Below, one piece after another: positions 8,958 to 17,202 of a stretch of 64,000 nt of DNA (position 1 is its first letter; every line of letters begins with the position of its first letter). Below the pieces are notes generated by a model. The model was not told the DNA's origin. It ran no database searches and saw only the letters and a list, made by a program, of their open reading frames with translations. The DNA is taken from contig NZ_QHGY01000007.1 of NCBI RefSeq assembly GCF_003254665.1, positions 62,001 to 126,000 on the forward strand. The letters are read 5' to 3'. The position numbers and the translations under genes are program-made. Source of the stretch: Billgrantia lactosivorans (GTDB lineage Bacteria; Pseudomonadota; Gammaproteobacteria; Pseudomonadales; Halomonadaceae).

Positions 8958-9638
8958 ATGCACGTGCTACTTATCGAGGATGATACCCTCGTCGCGTCCG
9001 GCATTCAGGCAGGTCTCGAAGCTTATGACTTTGTGGTAGATGCCTTCGCCACGCTGGCTGAGGCTCGCATGGCCATGAAAGATGTCGCTAGCGACATCGC
9101 GATACTTGACCTCAGCTTGCCCGATGGCGACGGGTTAACTTTGCTCAAGACATGGCGAGCTGAAAAGCGCAATATCCCCGTACTCATTCTGACGGCTCGA
9201 GATGCCGTTCCGGATCGTGTGGCAGGGTTAACGGCTGGTGCGGACGATTATCTGACCAAGCCGTTTGATCTCGACGAACTCGTTGCGCGGTTGCACGCCC
9301 TGTTGCGCCGGTCGTCGGGACGCTCCAGTTCCTTGATTGAGCACGGTTCCTTAAGCCTGGATCCACTTTCGCGGTGCGTCACGGTCGCAGATGAAGTTAT
9401 TCCTTTATCGCGTCGGGAATTGATGTTGCTAGAGACATTTCTTCAATCACCTCGCAGCGTGTTAACGGCTGACCAGATCAAGGATCGCCTGTACGGCATG
9501 AGCGATGAACTCGAGAGCAATGCGCTGAACGTTCATATCCATAACTTGCGCCGTAAATTAGGCAGTGGAGTCGTCGAAACGGTACGTGGGCTTGGGTATC
9601 GCCTGGGCAAGCCAGACGCCATTGATCCACCAAGGTGA
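8958..9638 (+). CDS. OmpR/PhoB-type response regulator (QseB/PmrA-like)
   Basis: 226 residues: a receiver domain (acidic pair ED near residues 8-9, phospho-acceptor Asp ~51 in DLSLPDGDG, Thr in LTARDAV, Lys in KPFDLDE) and a C-terminal winged helix (LRRKLG, VETVRGLGYRL). Closest by eye to QseB/PmrA regulators. It lies between the sulfur genes and its cognate kinase, 33 bp after pmpB. Since no BigR-type ArsR repressor is present, this system may control the sulfur module; that is inference. Confidence 0.9.
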   Translation: MHVLLIEDDTLVASGIQAGLEAYDFVVDAFATLAEARMAMKDVASDIAILDLSLPDGDGLTLLKTWRAEKRNIPVLILTARDAVPDRVAGLTAGADDYLTKPFDLDELVARLHALLRRSSGRSSSLIEHGSLSLDPLSRCVTVADEVIPLSRRELMLLETFLQSPRSVLTADQIKDRLYGMSDELESNALNVHIHNLRRKLGSGVVETVRGLGYRLGKPDAIDPPR

Positions 9639-9654
9639 GCTGAAGCGAAAAACG

Positions 9655-10998
9655 ATGAGCTTACGCACTCGCCTACTTCTCACCCTTGGGCTGACGTTAA
9701 CCCTGCTTTGGGGACTTGCAGCCACCTGGCTGTTGCGCGACCTACATACCCAAGTGGAGTTGACGCTGGATAAGCGTCTCGCCCAATCGGCACGCATGGT
9801 GGCCGGCCTGATGGAACAATTACCCCCAGAAGTGTGGGGTCGCATCGATCATGACGCGTTGACGATACCTCCAATTGAAGGCTTAGCGTGTCAGATTCAC
9901 TCACCACGCGGTGAAGTCATTGCCCGCTCTCACGCCGAAATGGACGATATTCTCGCCCCTGGCGAGCAGGGTTACACCTACCGCAAGGAAGCCGGAACGA
10001 CGTGGAGAGTATATACCTACGAACGAAACGGCATGATCATTACCACCGCTGACCGCATGGATGAGCGCGACATTCTTCTACGCGATGTCATTAAGGTAGC
10101 GGTAGTCCCGTTTCTCACAGCCTTAGTGGGCAGTATGGGAGCGCTATGGCTGGGCGTGCTGCGCGGCCTGAAACCACTTGGCCGTTTGCGTAATACGTTG
10201 GCCAGGCGTCATCCTGAGGCACTGACAACCGTAAGCTTGGAGGGAGCGCCTAGCGAACTACGGCCTTTGATCCTGACACTCAACAGTCTTTTGCTCAGAG
10301 TCCATAAGGCTATGGTGCGTGAGCAGCGTTTCACCAGTGACGCGGCCCATGAACTCCGCACGCCCTTAACGGCCATCAAGACGCATCTTCAAGTCGCCAG
10401 GCGGGTCGAAGGAGAAGCGGCTGAGCGCGCCTTGAGCTATGCCGAGGAAGGGGTGGCTCGCATGGTACGCATCTTGGAGCAGCTCCTGTTGTTGGCACGT
10501 GTCGAGGGGCGGACTGCGTTTGAGGACGGTGAAGCTTGCACCTTGGAGGATGTCATTTCGTTGGCGATACAGGATGCTGCAACGCATGCTGAGACGAATC
10601 GAATCGATTTCAGCCCCGTCTTTTCTTCCGCCGAACTGGAAATGCCTCGAGAGTTGGCGGTTGCTGCACTGCGTAACCTTATCGATAACGCCTTGCGCCA
10701 CGGCGATTTAACCGAGCCAGTCAAAGTGACCGTAGAACTGCAGACACACCCATCCAGGTCATGGGCCACCCTAAAGGTGAGCAACTACGGCGCAGTGTTG
10801 AATGACGAGACGCTGGCAAACCTGACCGAGCGTTTTTGGCGCTCTAGCCGTGATGGTGGAAGTGGTCTGGGGCTAGCGATTGTCGCTGCCATTGCCGAGC
10901 GTTTTGAGGGAGCTCTGCATTTTAAAAGGCCCGTTCGGGGAGGTTTAGAGGCGAGCCTGATCTTGCCGGTGCGCCCACTTTCGGTAACCGTCCGGTAA
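9655..10998 (+). CDS. Sensor histidine kinase (QseC/PmrB-like), 3' end formed by IS66 sequence
   Basis: 447 residues with an N-terminal transmembrane helix, a periplasmic sensor region (~35-140), a second helix (~150-170), a HAMP-like linker, H-box HELRTPLTAIK, N-box NLIDNALRHGDL and G-box GSGLGLAIV. The ATG at 9655 follows the regulator by 16 bp; upstream in-frame starts overlap the regulator. The last residues (SVTVR and stop) are encoded by an IS66-type terminal repeat starting at 10984, so the natural C-terminus was replaced. The catalytic core is intact, so it is probably functional. Confidence 0.88.
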   Translation: MSLRTRLLLTLGLTLTLLWGLAATWLLRDLHTQVELTLDKRLAQSARMVAGLMEQLPPEVWGRIDHDALTIPPIEGLACQIHSPRGEVIARSHAEMDDILAPGEQGYTYRKEAGTTWRVYTYERNGMIITTADRMDERDILLRDVIKVAVVPFLTALVGSMGALWLGVLRGLKPLGRLRNTLARRHPEALTTVSLEGAPSELRPLILTLNSLLLRVHKAMVREQRFTSDAAHELRTPLTAIKTHLQVARRVEGEAAERALSYAEEGVARMVRILEQLLLLARVEGRTAFEDGEACTLEDVISLAIQDAATHAETNRIDFSPVFSSAELEMPRELAVAALRNLIDNALRHGDLTEPVKVTVELQTHPSRSWATLKVSNYGAVLNDETLANLTERFWRSSRDGGSGLGLAIVAAIAERFEGALHFKRPVRGGLEASLILPVRPLSVTVR

Positions 10999-11405
10999 AT
11001 ACACCTCAGCGTATCCGTCCGGTAAACACACGTTCCGCGGAAGGCCCTGGCCAGCCACATTAGGTGCCCATCTATTAATAAGTGGGCACCTATCATGACC
11101 ACCCCAAGCACCGATCGTGAGATTCGCCGACGTCGACGCTAAGCTCCCGAGTTCAAGGCCAAGATCGTGGCAGCTTGCCTGCAGGACGATGTTTCGACTG
11201 CCCAGGTCGCACTGCAGCATGGACTCAACGCCAACCTTGTCCAGACCTGAATCCGCAAGGCCAAGCGCCAGAACCAGTTACCAGCCGTGCCTGGCGTCGT
11301 GCCCCTGCCGGTGCCGCCAGTAGCGAGCGACCTGCCAGCGGTAAACGGCTGGCGATTACCCCTTGCGTCTGATCACTCGCGAGAGAGTGGTGCCTGAGCG
11401 CTTAC
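10984..11405. mobile_element. Internally deleted IS66-family relic
   Basis: Both edges carry IS66-type terminal sequences. The left edge is GTAACCGTCCGGTAAATACACC at 10984, with a second near-copy GTATCCGTCCGGTAAACACACG starting at 11011. The right edge, read inward on the minus strand from 11405, is GTAAGCGCTCAGG, and its inner part (GAGTGATCAG) matches the end of the complete element next door. Only a broken orfA remains inside. No target duplication was found around either candidate left edge. It is a decayed or MITE-like derivative related to the neighbouring IS66. Confidence 0.7.
11095..11395 (+). pseudogene. IS66 orfA (tnpA) remnant
   Basis: Reading from ATG 11095 gives an OrfA-like N-terminus (EFKAKIVAACL, then VALQHGLNANLV) that parallels the intact OrfA at 13431-13799 (EFKARIVEACQ, IALEHALNANLV). 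A TAA follows codon 15 and a TGA interrupts the helix-turn-helix region, so no functional product is expected. It lies on the plus strand, opposite to the complete IS66 genes. Confidence 0.75.
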
Positions 11406-11438
11406 TTTTGAAAGGCTACCATAAGTCGATCCTAGTCC

Positions 11439-11446
11439 CTTAATTC
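11439..11446. repeat. Target-site duplication of IS66 element, left copy (CTTAATTC)
   Basis: The octamer CTTAATTC directly precedes the left terminal repeat and recurs exactly at 13884-13891 directly after the right one. An 8-bp duplication is the normal length for IS66-family insertion. Confidence 0.92.
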
Positions 11447-11478
11447 GTAAGCGGCCGGCCATCACCCTTTGCGAGTGA

Positions 11479-13008
11479 TCAGTCGACCGGATTCCAGTGC
11501 TGCGGCAGGAGTTCGTGGATCTGGCTGGCTTTATGCGTCGGCAGCCGAGCCAGCACATCTTTCAGATAGGCATGCGGTTCATGGCCGTTCAGCTTGGCGG
11601 ACTGGATCAGGCTCATGATGTTGGCGGCGCGCTGGCCGCTGCGCAGTGAGCCGGCAAATAGCCAGTTGCTGCGCCCCAACGCCCAAGGGCGAATCAGGTT
11701 CTCGACCCGATTATTGTCAATGGGCAACCCGCCGTCGTCGAGGTAGCGCGTGAGTGCCGCCCAGCTTTTCAGGCTGTAGTCCAGCGCCTTGGCCGTCGCC
11801 GAGCCGTTGGGCACCTTTTCTCGGTGAGCCAACATCCATCGGTGTAGCACGTCGGCGATAGGCCTCGCCCGGGTGTCGCGTAGCCGTTGGCGTTCTTCAC
11901 CGCTCAGCGGCTGGGCGTCGCGCTCCACCTGGTAGAGTTGGCCGATGAGCTCGATGGCCTGCTCGGCAATCTGGCTCTTGCCGGCCACGTGCAGGTCGAC
12001 GAATTCGCGCCGGGCATGGGCCATGCAGCCGATCTCAGTGACGCCATTGGCGAAGCTCTGCTTGTAGCCGCCGTAATCATCACAGATCAGCTTGCCTTGC
12101 CAGTCGCCGAGGAAGTCGCGGGCATGCTGGCCGCCGCGTCCGGGCGCGAAGTCGTAGATCACCGTCTTCAGTTCGGCGTAGGGTGTGGTGGCATAGGCCC
12201 AAAGGTAGGCCGTGTGGGTCTTTTACTTGCCCGGATCCAGCATCGGCACTGGCGTTTCATCGGCATGCAGTATCGGTTCGGTGAGCAGGGTCTCGCGCAG
12301 GGCATCGATCAGCGGCTGCAATCGCACCCCGCAGATGCCGATCCATTCCGCCAGGGTGGAGCGCGGTATCTCCACGCCAGCGCGGGCAAAGATATGTGCC
12401 TGGCGGTAGAGCGGCTGATGGTCGGCATACTTGGCGATCATTACCTGAGCCAGTAATCCCGAGGCGGGGATGCCTTTGTCGATCACCTGGGCCGGCATCG
12501 GTGCCTGAGTCAGCGTCTCGCAGTGATCGCAGACCCACTTGCCGCGGATATGACGCTCGACGGTAAACACGCCCGGCGTGTAGTCGAGTTTTTCGCTGAT
12601 CTCTTCTCCGATGCGGCGCCGCTGGCAGCCGCACGCGCAATGCTCGCTCTCGGGTTCGTGCCGGATCTCGACGCGCGGCAGATTGTCGGGCAAGGGCTGA
12701 CGTTTGGGCTTTTGCTTGGTGACGGGCGGCGTCGCCGGGGTCGCGAGTGCTGCCAGCTCGGCCTCGATGGCAGCAATGCCGGCATCCACCACCTCGTCCA
12801 GCAGACTGATCTGCAAGACGTTGAGCTGTTCGCTGCGCTTGCCGAAGGCATGGCGCTTGAGCAGCGCCAGTTCGTAGGTCAGCTTCTGGTTGACCTGCTC
12901 GCTGTGACGCAGCGCCTGATCCTTTTCCTCGACCTGCGCCATCAGCATTGCCGCCAAGTGGCGGAGCTGATCGGGTGAGAGCTGAGACAGGTTGGACGAC
13001 ATATTCAT
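11479..13008 (-). pseudogene. tnpC: IS66 transposase TnpC with in-frame nonsense codon
   Basis: DDE transposase of IS66, about 509 codons. The N-terminal part has a coiled-coil-like segment (EEKDQALRHSEQ), the zinc-binding CACGCQRRR and CDHC region, and the ADETPVPMLDPGK block. A TAA at 12223-12225 follows MLDPGK; the same frame continues with HTAYLWAYATT, then CDDYGGYK and the C-terminal catalytic region to 11479. The stop replaces a single codon with no frameshift. The start is placed at the ATG of MNMSSNL (13008); a further upstream ATG at 13086 would overlap tnpB. Confidence 0.88.
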
Positions 13009-13098
13009 CCGGCGATGATGCCAGTCCGCCGGCCGCAAGGGGATGTGCGGATCATCGAATGGCCAGGGCTCGCCTTGCCGAGGCATTCGCCGCGAGGC

Positions 13099-13434
13099 TT
13101 ACAGCACCGAAATGGCCCCTGCCGGGCCGATGCGCTGCCAGGGCAGGCCCTGGACCAGTGCCGTCACTTGCTCAGATGACAGCTCCACCCGGTCGCCGTG
13201 CCAGTTGCCGGCCCAGTGGAACTTGCCTTGGTTGAGGCGGCGAGCACACAGCCAGACCCCCAGACCATCGTGGATCAGCACTTTCATGCGGTTGCCGCGC
13301 CGGTTGGCGAACAGGCAGGCGCAGTGCGGCCGGGCGGTGCCGAATACCTTCACCACCCGGGCCAGCGCCGTGTCGGGGCCGGCGCGCATGTCCAACGGCT
13401 CGGTGGCCAGCCAGATCTCGTCGATACGGATCAC
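13099..13434 (-). CDS. tnpB: IS66 accessory protein TnpB
   Basis: Small IS66 accessory protein required for transposition in this family. It carries the hallmark regions EPLDMRAGPDTAL, FANRRGNRMKVL and LNQGKFHW. The start is taken as GTG 13434 (VIRIDEIWLATEP), which overlaps the tnpA stop as GTGA. That is the usual translational coupling in IS66. The frame is open farther upstream, but that stretch lies within tnpA. Confidence 0.9.
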   Translation of the reverse strand: MIRIDEIWLATEPLDMRAGPDTALARVVKVFGTARPHCACLFANRRGNRMKVLIHDGLGVWLCARRLNQGKFHWAGNWHGDRVELSSEQVTALVQGLPWQRIGPAGAISVL

Positions 13435-13799
13435 GACAGCCAATCCCGAAGCAGCGCCCGACAACCCTGCGCATTGGACACCGGCCACTCGATGGCCACT
13501 GTGCCTTTGGCACTTGGTAGTAACAGCCGAATATGCTCGGCTTCCCGATGCCGGGCCGTCGCCGACGTTACGGTGCTTGCCATCGGCACCGGGACAAATG
13601 CCGGGGTATCACTCACCGGCTCCGACCGCCGAGCCTCACGGATCCACTTATGGACCAGATTGGCGTTCAGGGCATGCTCCAACGCGATGCCAGCCACTGA
13701 GGCGCCGGGGTGCTGGCACGCTTCGACGATCCTGGCCTTGAACTCGGCTGTAAAGCGGCGGCGCTTTCGAGGTGCCTCCAGTACGCTTAACTCACTCAG
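13431..13799 (-). CDS. tnpA: IS66 TnpA (OrfA) helix-turn-helix protein
   Basis: About 122 residues: RKRRRFTAEFKARIV, then ASVAGIALEHALNANLVHKWIREARR, the Xre/IS66 OrfA helix-turn-helix. No ATG is available: an in-frame TAG lies just upstream and the likely start is a CTG at 13799 or a near-cognate codon nearby. A GTG at 13697 would lose the DNA-binding helix. Coordinates of the 5' end are therefore uncertain. Confidence 0.8.
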   Translation of the reverse strand: MSELSVLEAPRKRRRFTAEFKARIVEACQHPGASVAGIALEHALNANLVHKWIREARRSEPVSDTPAFVPVPMASTVTSATARHREAEHIRLLLPSAKGTVAIEWPVSNAQGCRALLRDWLS

Positions 13800-13883
13800 G
13801 GTAGGTGCCCACTAAGCAATAGGTGGACACCTACCGTCATCGAAGTCGGGGCTCAGCGGAAGGTGTGTTCACCGGCCGCATAC

Positions 13884-13891
13884 CTTAATTC
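13884..13891. repeat. Target-site duplication of IS66 element, right copy (CTTAATTC)
   Basis: Exact match to 11439-11446, adjoining the right inverted repeat. Confidence 0.92.
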
Positions 13892-13994
13892 TCACTTAAC
13901 GTCAGGCTGATAGCTTATTCCGTCAACGACTTAATCGCAGATTGATTGCTTCATCGGCCCCGCTGTCTCATGTGAAGGCTCAGGAGGAATTTTC

Positions 13995-14075
13995 GTGCCG
14001 CGTACGCGGCGCGGCGCACTTGTTATTCTTGAGTGCGCAGTATGCCGTGCCTGTTACGGGGGCCTACACCAATGA
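13995..14075 (+). CDS. Possible 26-residue leader peptide upstream of the oxidase operon
   Basis: A GTG at 13995 is preceded by a very strong AGGAGGAA site seven bases upstream and opens a 26-codon frame ending at 14073-14075, 21 bp before the CcoS-CcoN start. The peptide is basic then cysteine-rich (ECAVCRAC). It could be a translated leader, or the remains of a gene cut by rearrangement. Only the ribosome site and position support it. Confidence 0.3.
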   Translation: MPRTRRGALVILECAVCRACYGGLHQ

Positions 14076-14096
14076 TGTATGGAGTAAGCCAACAAC

Positions 14097-15725
14097 ATGA
14101 TAAATATAGGGCTGCTACTCGCGCTCAGCTTCCTCGCCTCCTTATGCGCGCTCGGATTTCTTATTTGGGCAATCGCCAATCGCCAGTTCACACTCAGCCA
14201 GGGCGATGCAACAAGCATTTTCGAACCTGGTGAGGTGGGTGTGCCAGACGATTCAACCGCATTCCCGGGACAGAAAGAAGCTACGGCCCACCGCTTCGAC
14301 GCTATCCGCGCCAAGATCGATGAGCCGGGCCGCAAGGTGGTGACGTTGATGGTAATGGTCGCGGCGTTGTCGCTGTTGGTCGGCTCGGCCTTCGGCCTGA
14401 TCGCCTCGCTCAAGCTGCACCTGCCCGACCTACTGGTGGAGTCGGCGGCCATGACTTTTGGCCGGGTGCGCACCATGCACCTGAATCTTGTCGCTTTTGG
14501 CTGGTTATCGGTGGCCGGTATCGCTGTGGCATTGTGGGTGCTACCACGTATCTTTCACACTCCGTTGCGCCGTCCTGGTCTGGCCTACTTCGGTGCCTGC
14601 GTGTGGACAATAGGAACGGTGCTGGGCGTGATCGCCATCGGCAGCGGTTGGACCGAGGGCTTGGAGTGGCTCGAGATTCCTTGGCAGATCAGCCTACTGT
14701 TGGCTTTCGGGGGCGGTTGTATGGCCTTCTCACTACTCAATACTGCGCTGCGCCGTGAGTCGCATCACATCTATGTCACTGGCTGGTATCTGTTGGCCGG
14801 TCTATGCTGGTTCCCTATTCTATTCTTCATTGCCAAAATCCCTGGTCTGCACTCGGGCGTCCAACAGGCCACCATGAATTGGTGGTTTGCCCATAACGTG
14901 TTGGGCCTTTGGTTGACACCGTTGGGCGTGGGCGCTGCCTATTATTTAATTCCCAAGATCATCGGCAAGCCTGTGTACTCTTACAGCCTATCGCTGCTGG
15001 GTTTTTGGGGGCTGGCGCTCTTCTATAGCCAGGTGGGCATACATCACTTGATCGGCGGTCCGGTCCCCACTTGGGTAGTGACGCTCTCGGTTGTTCACAG
15101 CGTGATGATGTTCATCCCTGTGATTGCCGTAGCTATCAACCAGCACGGCACAGTGCTGCGCAACATGTGGGCGTTCAAACAGTCGATAGCGCTGCGTTTC
15201 GTTTCAATCGGAGCGCTGATGTATACCCTGGCCTCCTTCCAAGGTTCCATTGAGGCATTGCGCTCAGTTAACTCGGTCACACACTTCACCCACTACACCG
15301 TCGGCCATGCTCATTTAGGGGCATACGGCTTTACGACTATGGTTATGTTCGGCGCCTTCTATTACATGCTGCCATTACTAACCAAGCGCGAATGGCCATG
15401 GCCGCGGCTATTGAGCCTGCATTTCTGGCTAGTGGTGGGCGGCTTCGCGGTGTACTTTTTCGCCGTTTCCATCGGCGGTTGGCTGCAGGGGTTGGGGTTG
15501 CTGGAAGTGGGGCGTCCCTTTGGGGACATTACCCGCATGCTCATGCCGTACCTGGAAGCCCGCTCGCTCGGCGGCGCCTTGATGACGCTGGGTCACTTTG
15601 TTTTCGTCATCCATATCGTCGCTTTGCTGCTAGGAAAGGGCATGGTCACCGACACGGAGCAGAAAGCTGCGGTTCATGATACGGCCGTTGCAGCCCAGCA
15701 AGCTGCTATCGTGGAGAGGGTATGA
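14097..15725 (+). CDS. CcoS-CcoN fusion, cbb3-like oxidase catalytic subunit
   Basis: 542 residues. Residues 1-~55 look like CcoS/FixS, the small oxidase maturation protein: one helix with the pattern FLIWAIANRQFTLSQGD, then an acidic tail. The rest is a haem-copper oxidase subunit I with ~12 helices. Histidines match CcoN: HLN for low-spin haem, WWFAHNVLGLWLTP and GIHHLIGG for CuB, and HFTHYTVGHAHLGAYGF for the two haems. It is followed by CcoO-like and CcoP-like cytochromes and a CcoI ATPase. Fusing maturation and catalytic subunits is uncommon. Terminal oxygen reduction is the expected role. Confidence 0.85.
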   Translation: MINIGLLLALSFLASLCALGFLIWAIANRQFTLSQGDATSIFEPGEVGVPDDSTAFPGQKEATAHRFDAIRAKIDEPGRKVVTLMVMVAALSLLVGSAFGLIASLKLHLPDLLVESAAMTFGRVRTMHLNLVAFGWLSVAGIAVALWVLPRIFHTPLRRPGLAYFGACVWTIGTVLGVIAIGSGWTEGLEWLEIPWQISLLLAFGGGCMAFSLLNTALRRESHHIYVTGWYLLAGLCWFPILFFIAKIPGLHSGVQQATMNWWFAHNVLGLWLTPLGVGAAYYLIPKIIGKPVYSYSLSLLGFWGLALFYSQVGIHHLIGGPVPTWVVTLSVVHSVMMFIPVIAVAINQHGTVLRNMWAFKQSIALRFVSIGALMYTLASFQGSIEALRSVNSVTHFTHYTVGHAHLGAYGFTTMVMFGAFYYMLPLLTKREWPWPRLLSLHFWLVVGGFAVYFFAVSIGGWLQGLGLLEVGRPFGDITRMLMPYLEARSLGGALMTLGHFVFVIHIVALLLGKGMVTDTEQKAAVHDTAVAAQQAAIVERV

Positions 15726-15726
15726 C

Positions 15727-16353
15727 ATGAATCGCGTTCTCCCTCTCAGTGTTGGTGCCGTCGCCATCCTGGCGTCTGCGACGTTGATGTTGGTCATCGT
15801 GCCGGGCATTCAGATCCATCAACAGCAAGCGTCTGAAGAGCTCGAACCTTACACGGAGCAAGAACTGGCCGGGCGGGAGCAGTACATCAGCCTGGGCTGC
15901 GTGTATTGCCACACTCAGCAGCCGCGCTCACCCGAACAAACACTGGCCGACGCCGCTCAGGGTTGGGGGCGTGCCTCGGTCGCGGCTGACTACGTCTACG
16001 ACAAGCCGCATCAGCTGGGCACCATGCGCACCGGACCGGACCTGCTCAACGTTGGCGCTCGCCTCCCCAGCATCGAGTGGCATCTGACTCACCTCTACCA
16101 GCCACGTGCGATTTTCGACTGGAGCATCATGCCGGCTTATCCCTTCTTGTTTGAACTCAAGGAGGAGGCTGTTGCAGATGACGTCGTTGTGAAACTGCCT
16201 TCTGAGTATCGCCCAGAGGGCAAGGTCGTTGTGGCTACCCAGGAGGCACTGGATCTCTCAGCTTATCTGATCAGCCTTAAACGCACCTATCCAGTGGAAG
16301 GTGCACTCAGCGGCATGCGCGACCAGGGTTACTCGTCGACGGAGGCCAAGTAA
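15727..16353 (+). CDS. CcoO-like monohaem cytochrome c subunit
   Basis: A 208-residue membrane-anchored cytochrome c: one N-terminal helix then CVYCH (C58-H62) and a downstream Met region (WSIMPAYPFL) of CcoO type. The TRTGPDL-like element (MRTGPDLLNVGAR) and WHLTHLYQPRAIF are strong CcoO signatures. The start at 15727 follows the preceding stop by 1 bp; an in-frame ATG at 15676 lies inside the upstream gene. Electron-transfer subunit of the oxidase, facing the periplasm. Confidence 0.87.
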   Translation: MNRVLPLSVGAVAILASATLMLVIVPGIQIHQQQASEELEPYTEQELAGREQYISLGCVYCHTQQPRSPEQTLADAAQGWGRASVAADYVYDKPHQLGTMRTGPDLLNVGARLPSIEWHLTHLYQPRAIFDWSIMPAYPFLFELKEEAVADDVVVKLPSEYRPEGKVVVATQEALDLSAYLISLKRTYPVEGALSGMRDQGYSSTEAK

Positions 16354-17174
16354 TGAAACGGCGCGATACTTCCGACAACCATGTTTCTCGTGTCGACCCG
16401 CAGTTTGATCCCTGGGAGCCGAACCGGCCGATACCGCTGTTTGTCATCGCCTTGGTCATTGCTCTGGCCATCTGGGGAGCACTCACTTACCTCAGCGAGG
16501 TGGGCCAACACGAAGCCACTGGCCCAGCTACAGTCCAGCAGGGCGAGCCCTCCGCTTCGCCGGGAGCTGTTGCTGCAACTGGGTTGGATAACGCGCGGCC
16601 TGAAATTCTGGACCTGGCGTTTACCGGTAAGGACAACATGTGGAGCTGTGCATCCTGCCACGGTAAATCCGGCGAAGGCAGCTCCTCAACGCCAAGGTTG
16701 TCCGGCCAGCTTGGCGACTATCTTTATAAGCAACTATTGGACTTCCGCAGCGGTGCCCGCGCAAACGCGCATATGAAGCTTGTAGCGCAGGCGTTGACGC
16801 AGGAGGAGATGCGGGAGCTTGCCGATTACTACGCGCAGATCCGTCTACCTTCGCAAGTGCGGCCGCAGTTGGGAGGTGATCTGGAGCGTGGGCGTCAGCT
16901 GGTACAAAGCGGCGACTGGAAACGGGACGTGCCGGCCTGCCTACAGTGCCATGGCGATAGTGGCCAGGGCGTGCAGCCTCATTTTCCATCTCTAGCTGGG
17001 CAACAGCCTGAGTACCTGTTCACTCAGCTAGCCCAGTGGCATACCGGCGTGCGAGGAAACTCACCTCAGCGGCTGATGGATCGGATCTCCCAAGCCATGA
17101 CTCCTGAGGATATGCGGGATGTGGCTGATTACCTAGCAACTTTGCCCTTGGTTGAGCCGGCACAGGCGCGGTGA
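16353..17174 (+). CDS. Membrane-anchored dihaem cytochrome c (CcoP/cytochrome c4-like)
   Basis: 273 residues with one transmembrane helix near residues 27-47 and two c-type haem sites, CASCH (~99-103) and CLQCH (~196-200). Each sits in a cytochrome c4-like half (PRLSGQLGDYLYKQL and PSLAGQQPEYLFTQL). Its ATG shares a base with the previous stop (TAATG). By position it replaces CcoP, but the domain pair looks more like an anchored cytochrome c4, so this may be a variant oxidase that accepts electrons from an unusual donor. Confidence 0.85.
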   Translation: MKRRDTSDNHVSRVDPQFDPWEPNRPIPLFVIALVIALAIWGALTYLSEVGQHEATGPATVQQGEPSASPGAVAATGLDNARPEILDLAFTGKDNMWSCASCHGKSGEGSSSTPRLSGQLGDYLYKQLLDFRSGARANAHMKLVAQALTQEEMRELADYYAQIRLPSQVRPQLGGDLERGRQLVQSGDWKRDVPACLQCHGDSGQGVQPHFPSLAGQQPEYLFTQLAQWHTGVRGNSPQRLMDRISQAMTPEDMRDVADYLATLPLVEPAQAR

Positions 17175-17202
17175 GTCGTGTCAGGCAATACGGAGTAACC
17201 CG

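Larger units (their letters stand above)
11447..13883 (-). mobile_element. Complete IS66-family insertion sequence, transposase interrupted
   Basis: A 2437-bp element bounded by inverted repeats. The left edge is GTAAGCGGCCGGCCATCACC at 11447; the right edge read inward from 13883 is GTATGCGGCCGGTGAACACA. It carries the three IS66 genes on the minus strand in the order tnpA, tnpB, tnpC and is flanked by a perfect 8-bp duplication, so it moved in as one unit. It separates the sensor kinase from the oxidase operon. tnpC holds an in-frame stop, so this copy is probably no longer autonomous. Confidence 0.93.

Noticed and set aside
11887..12456. Long plus-strand frame across the IS66 region
   Set aside because: Antisense to tnpC; GC-rich codon bias of tnpC explains the open frame.
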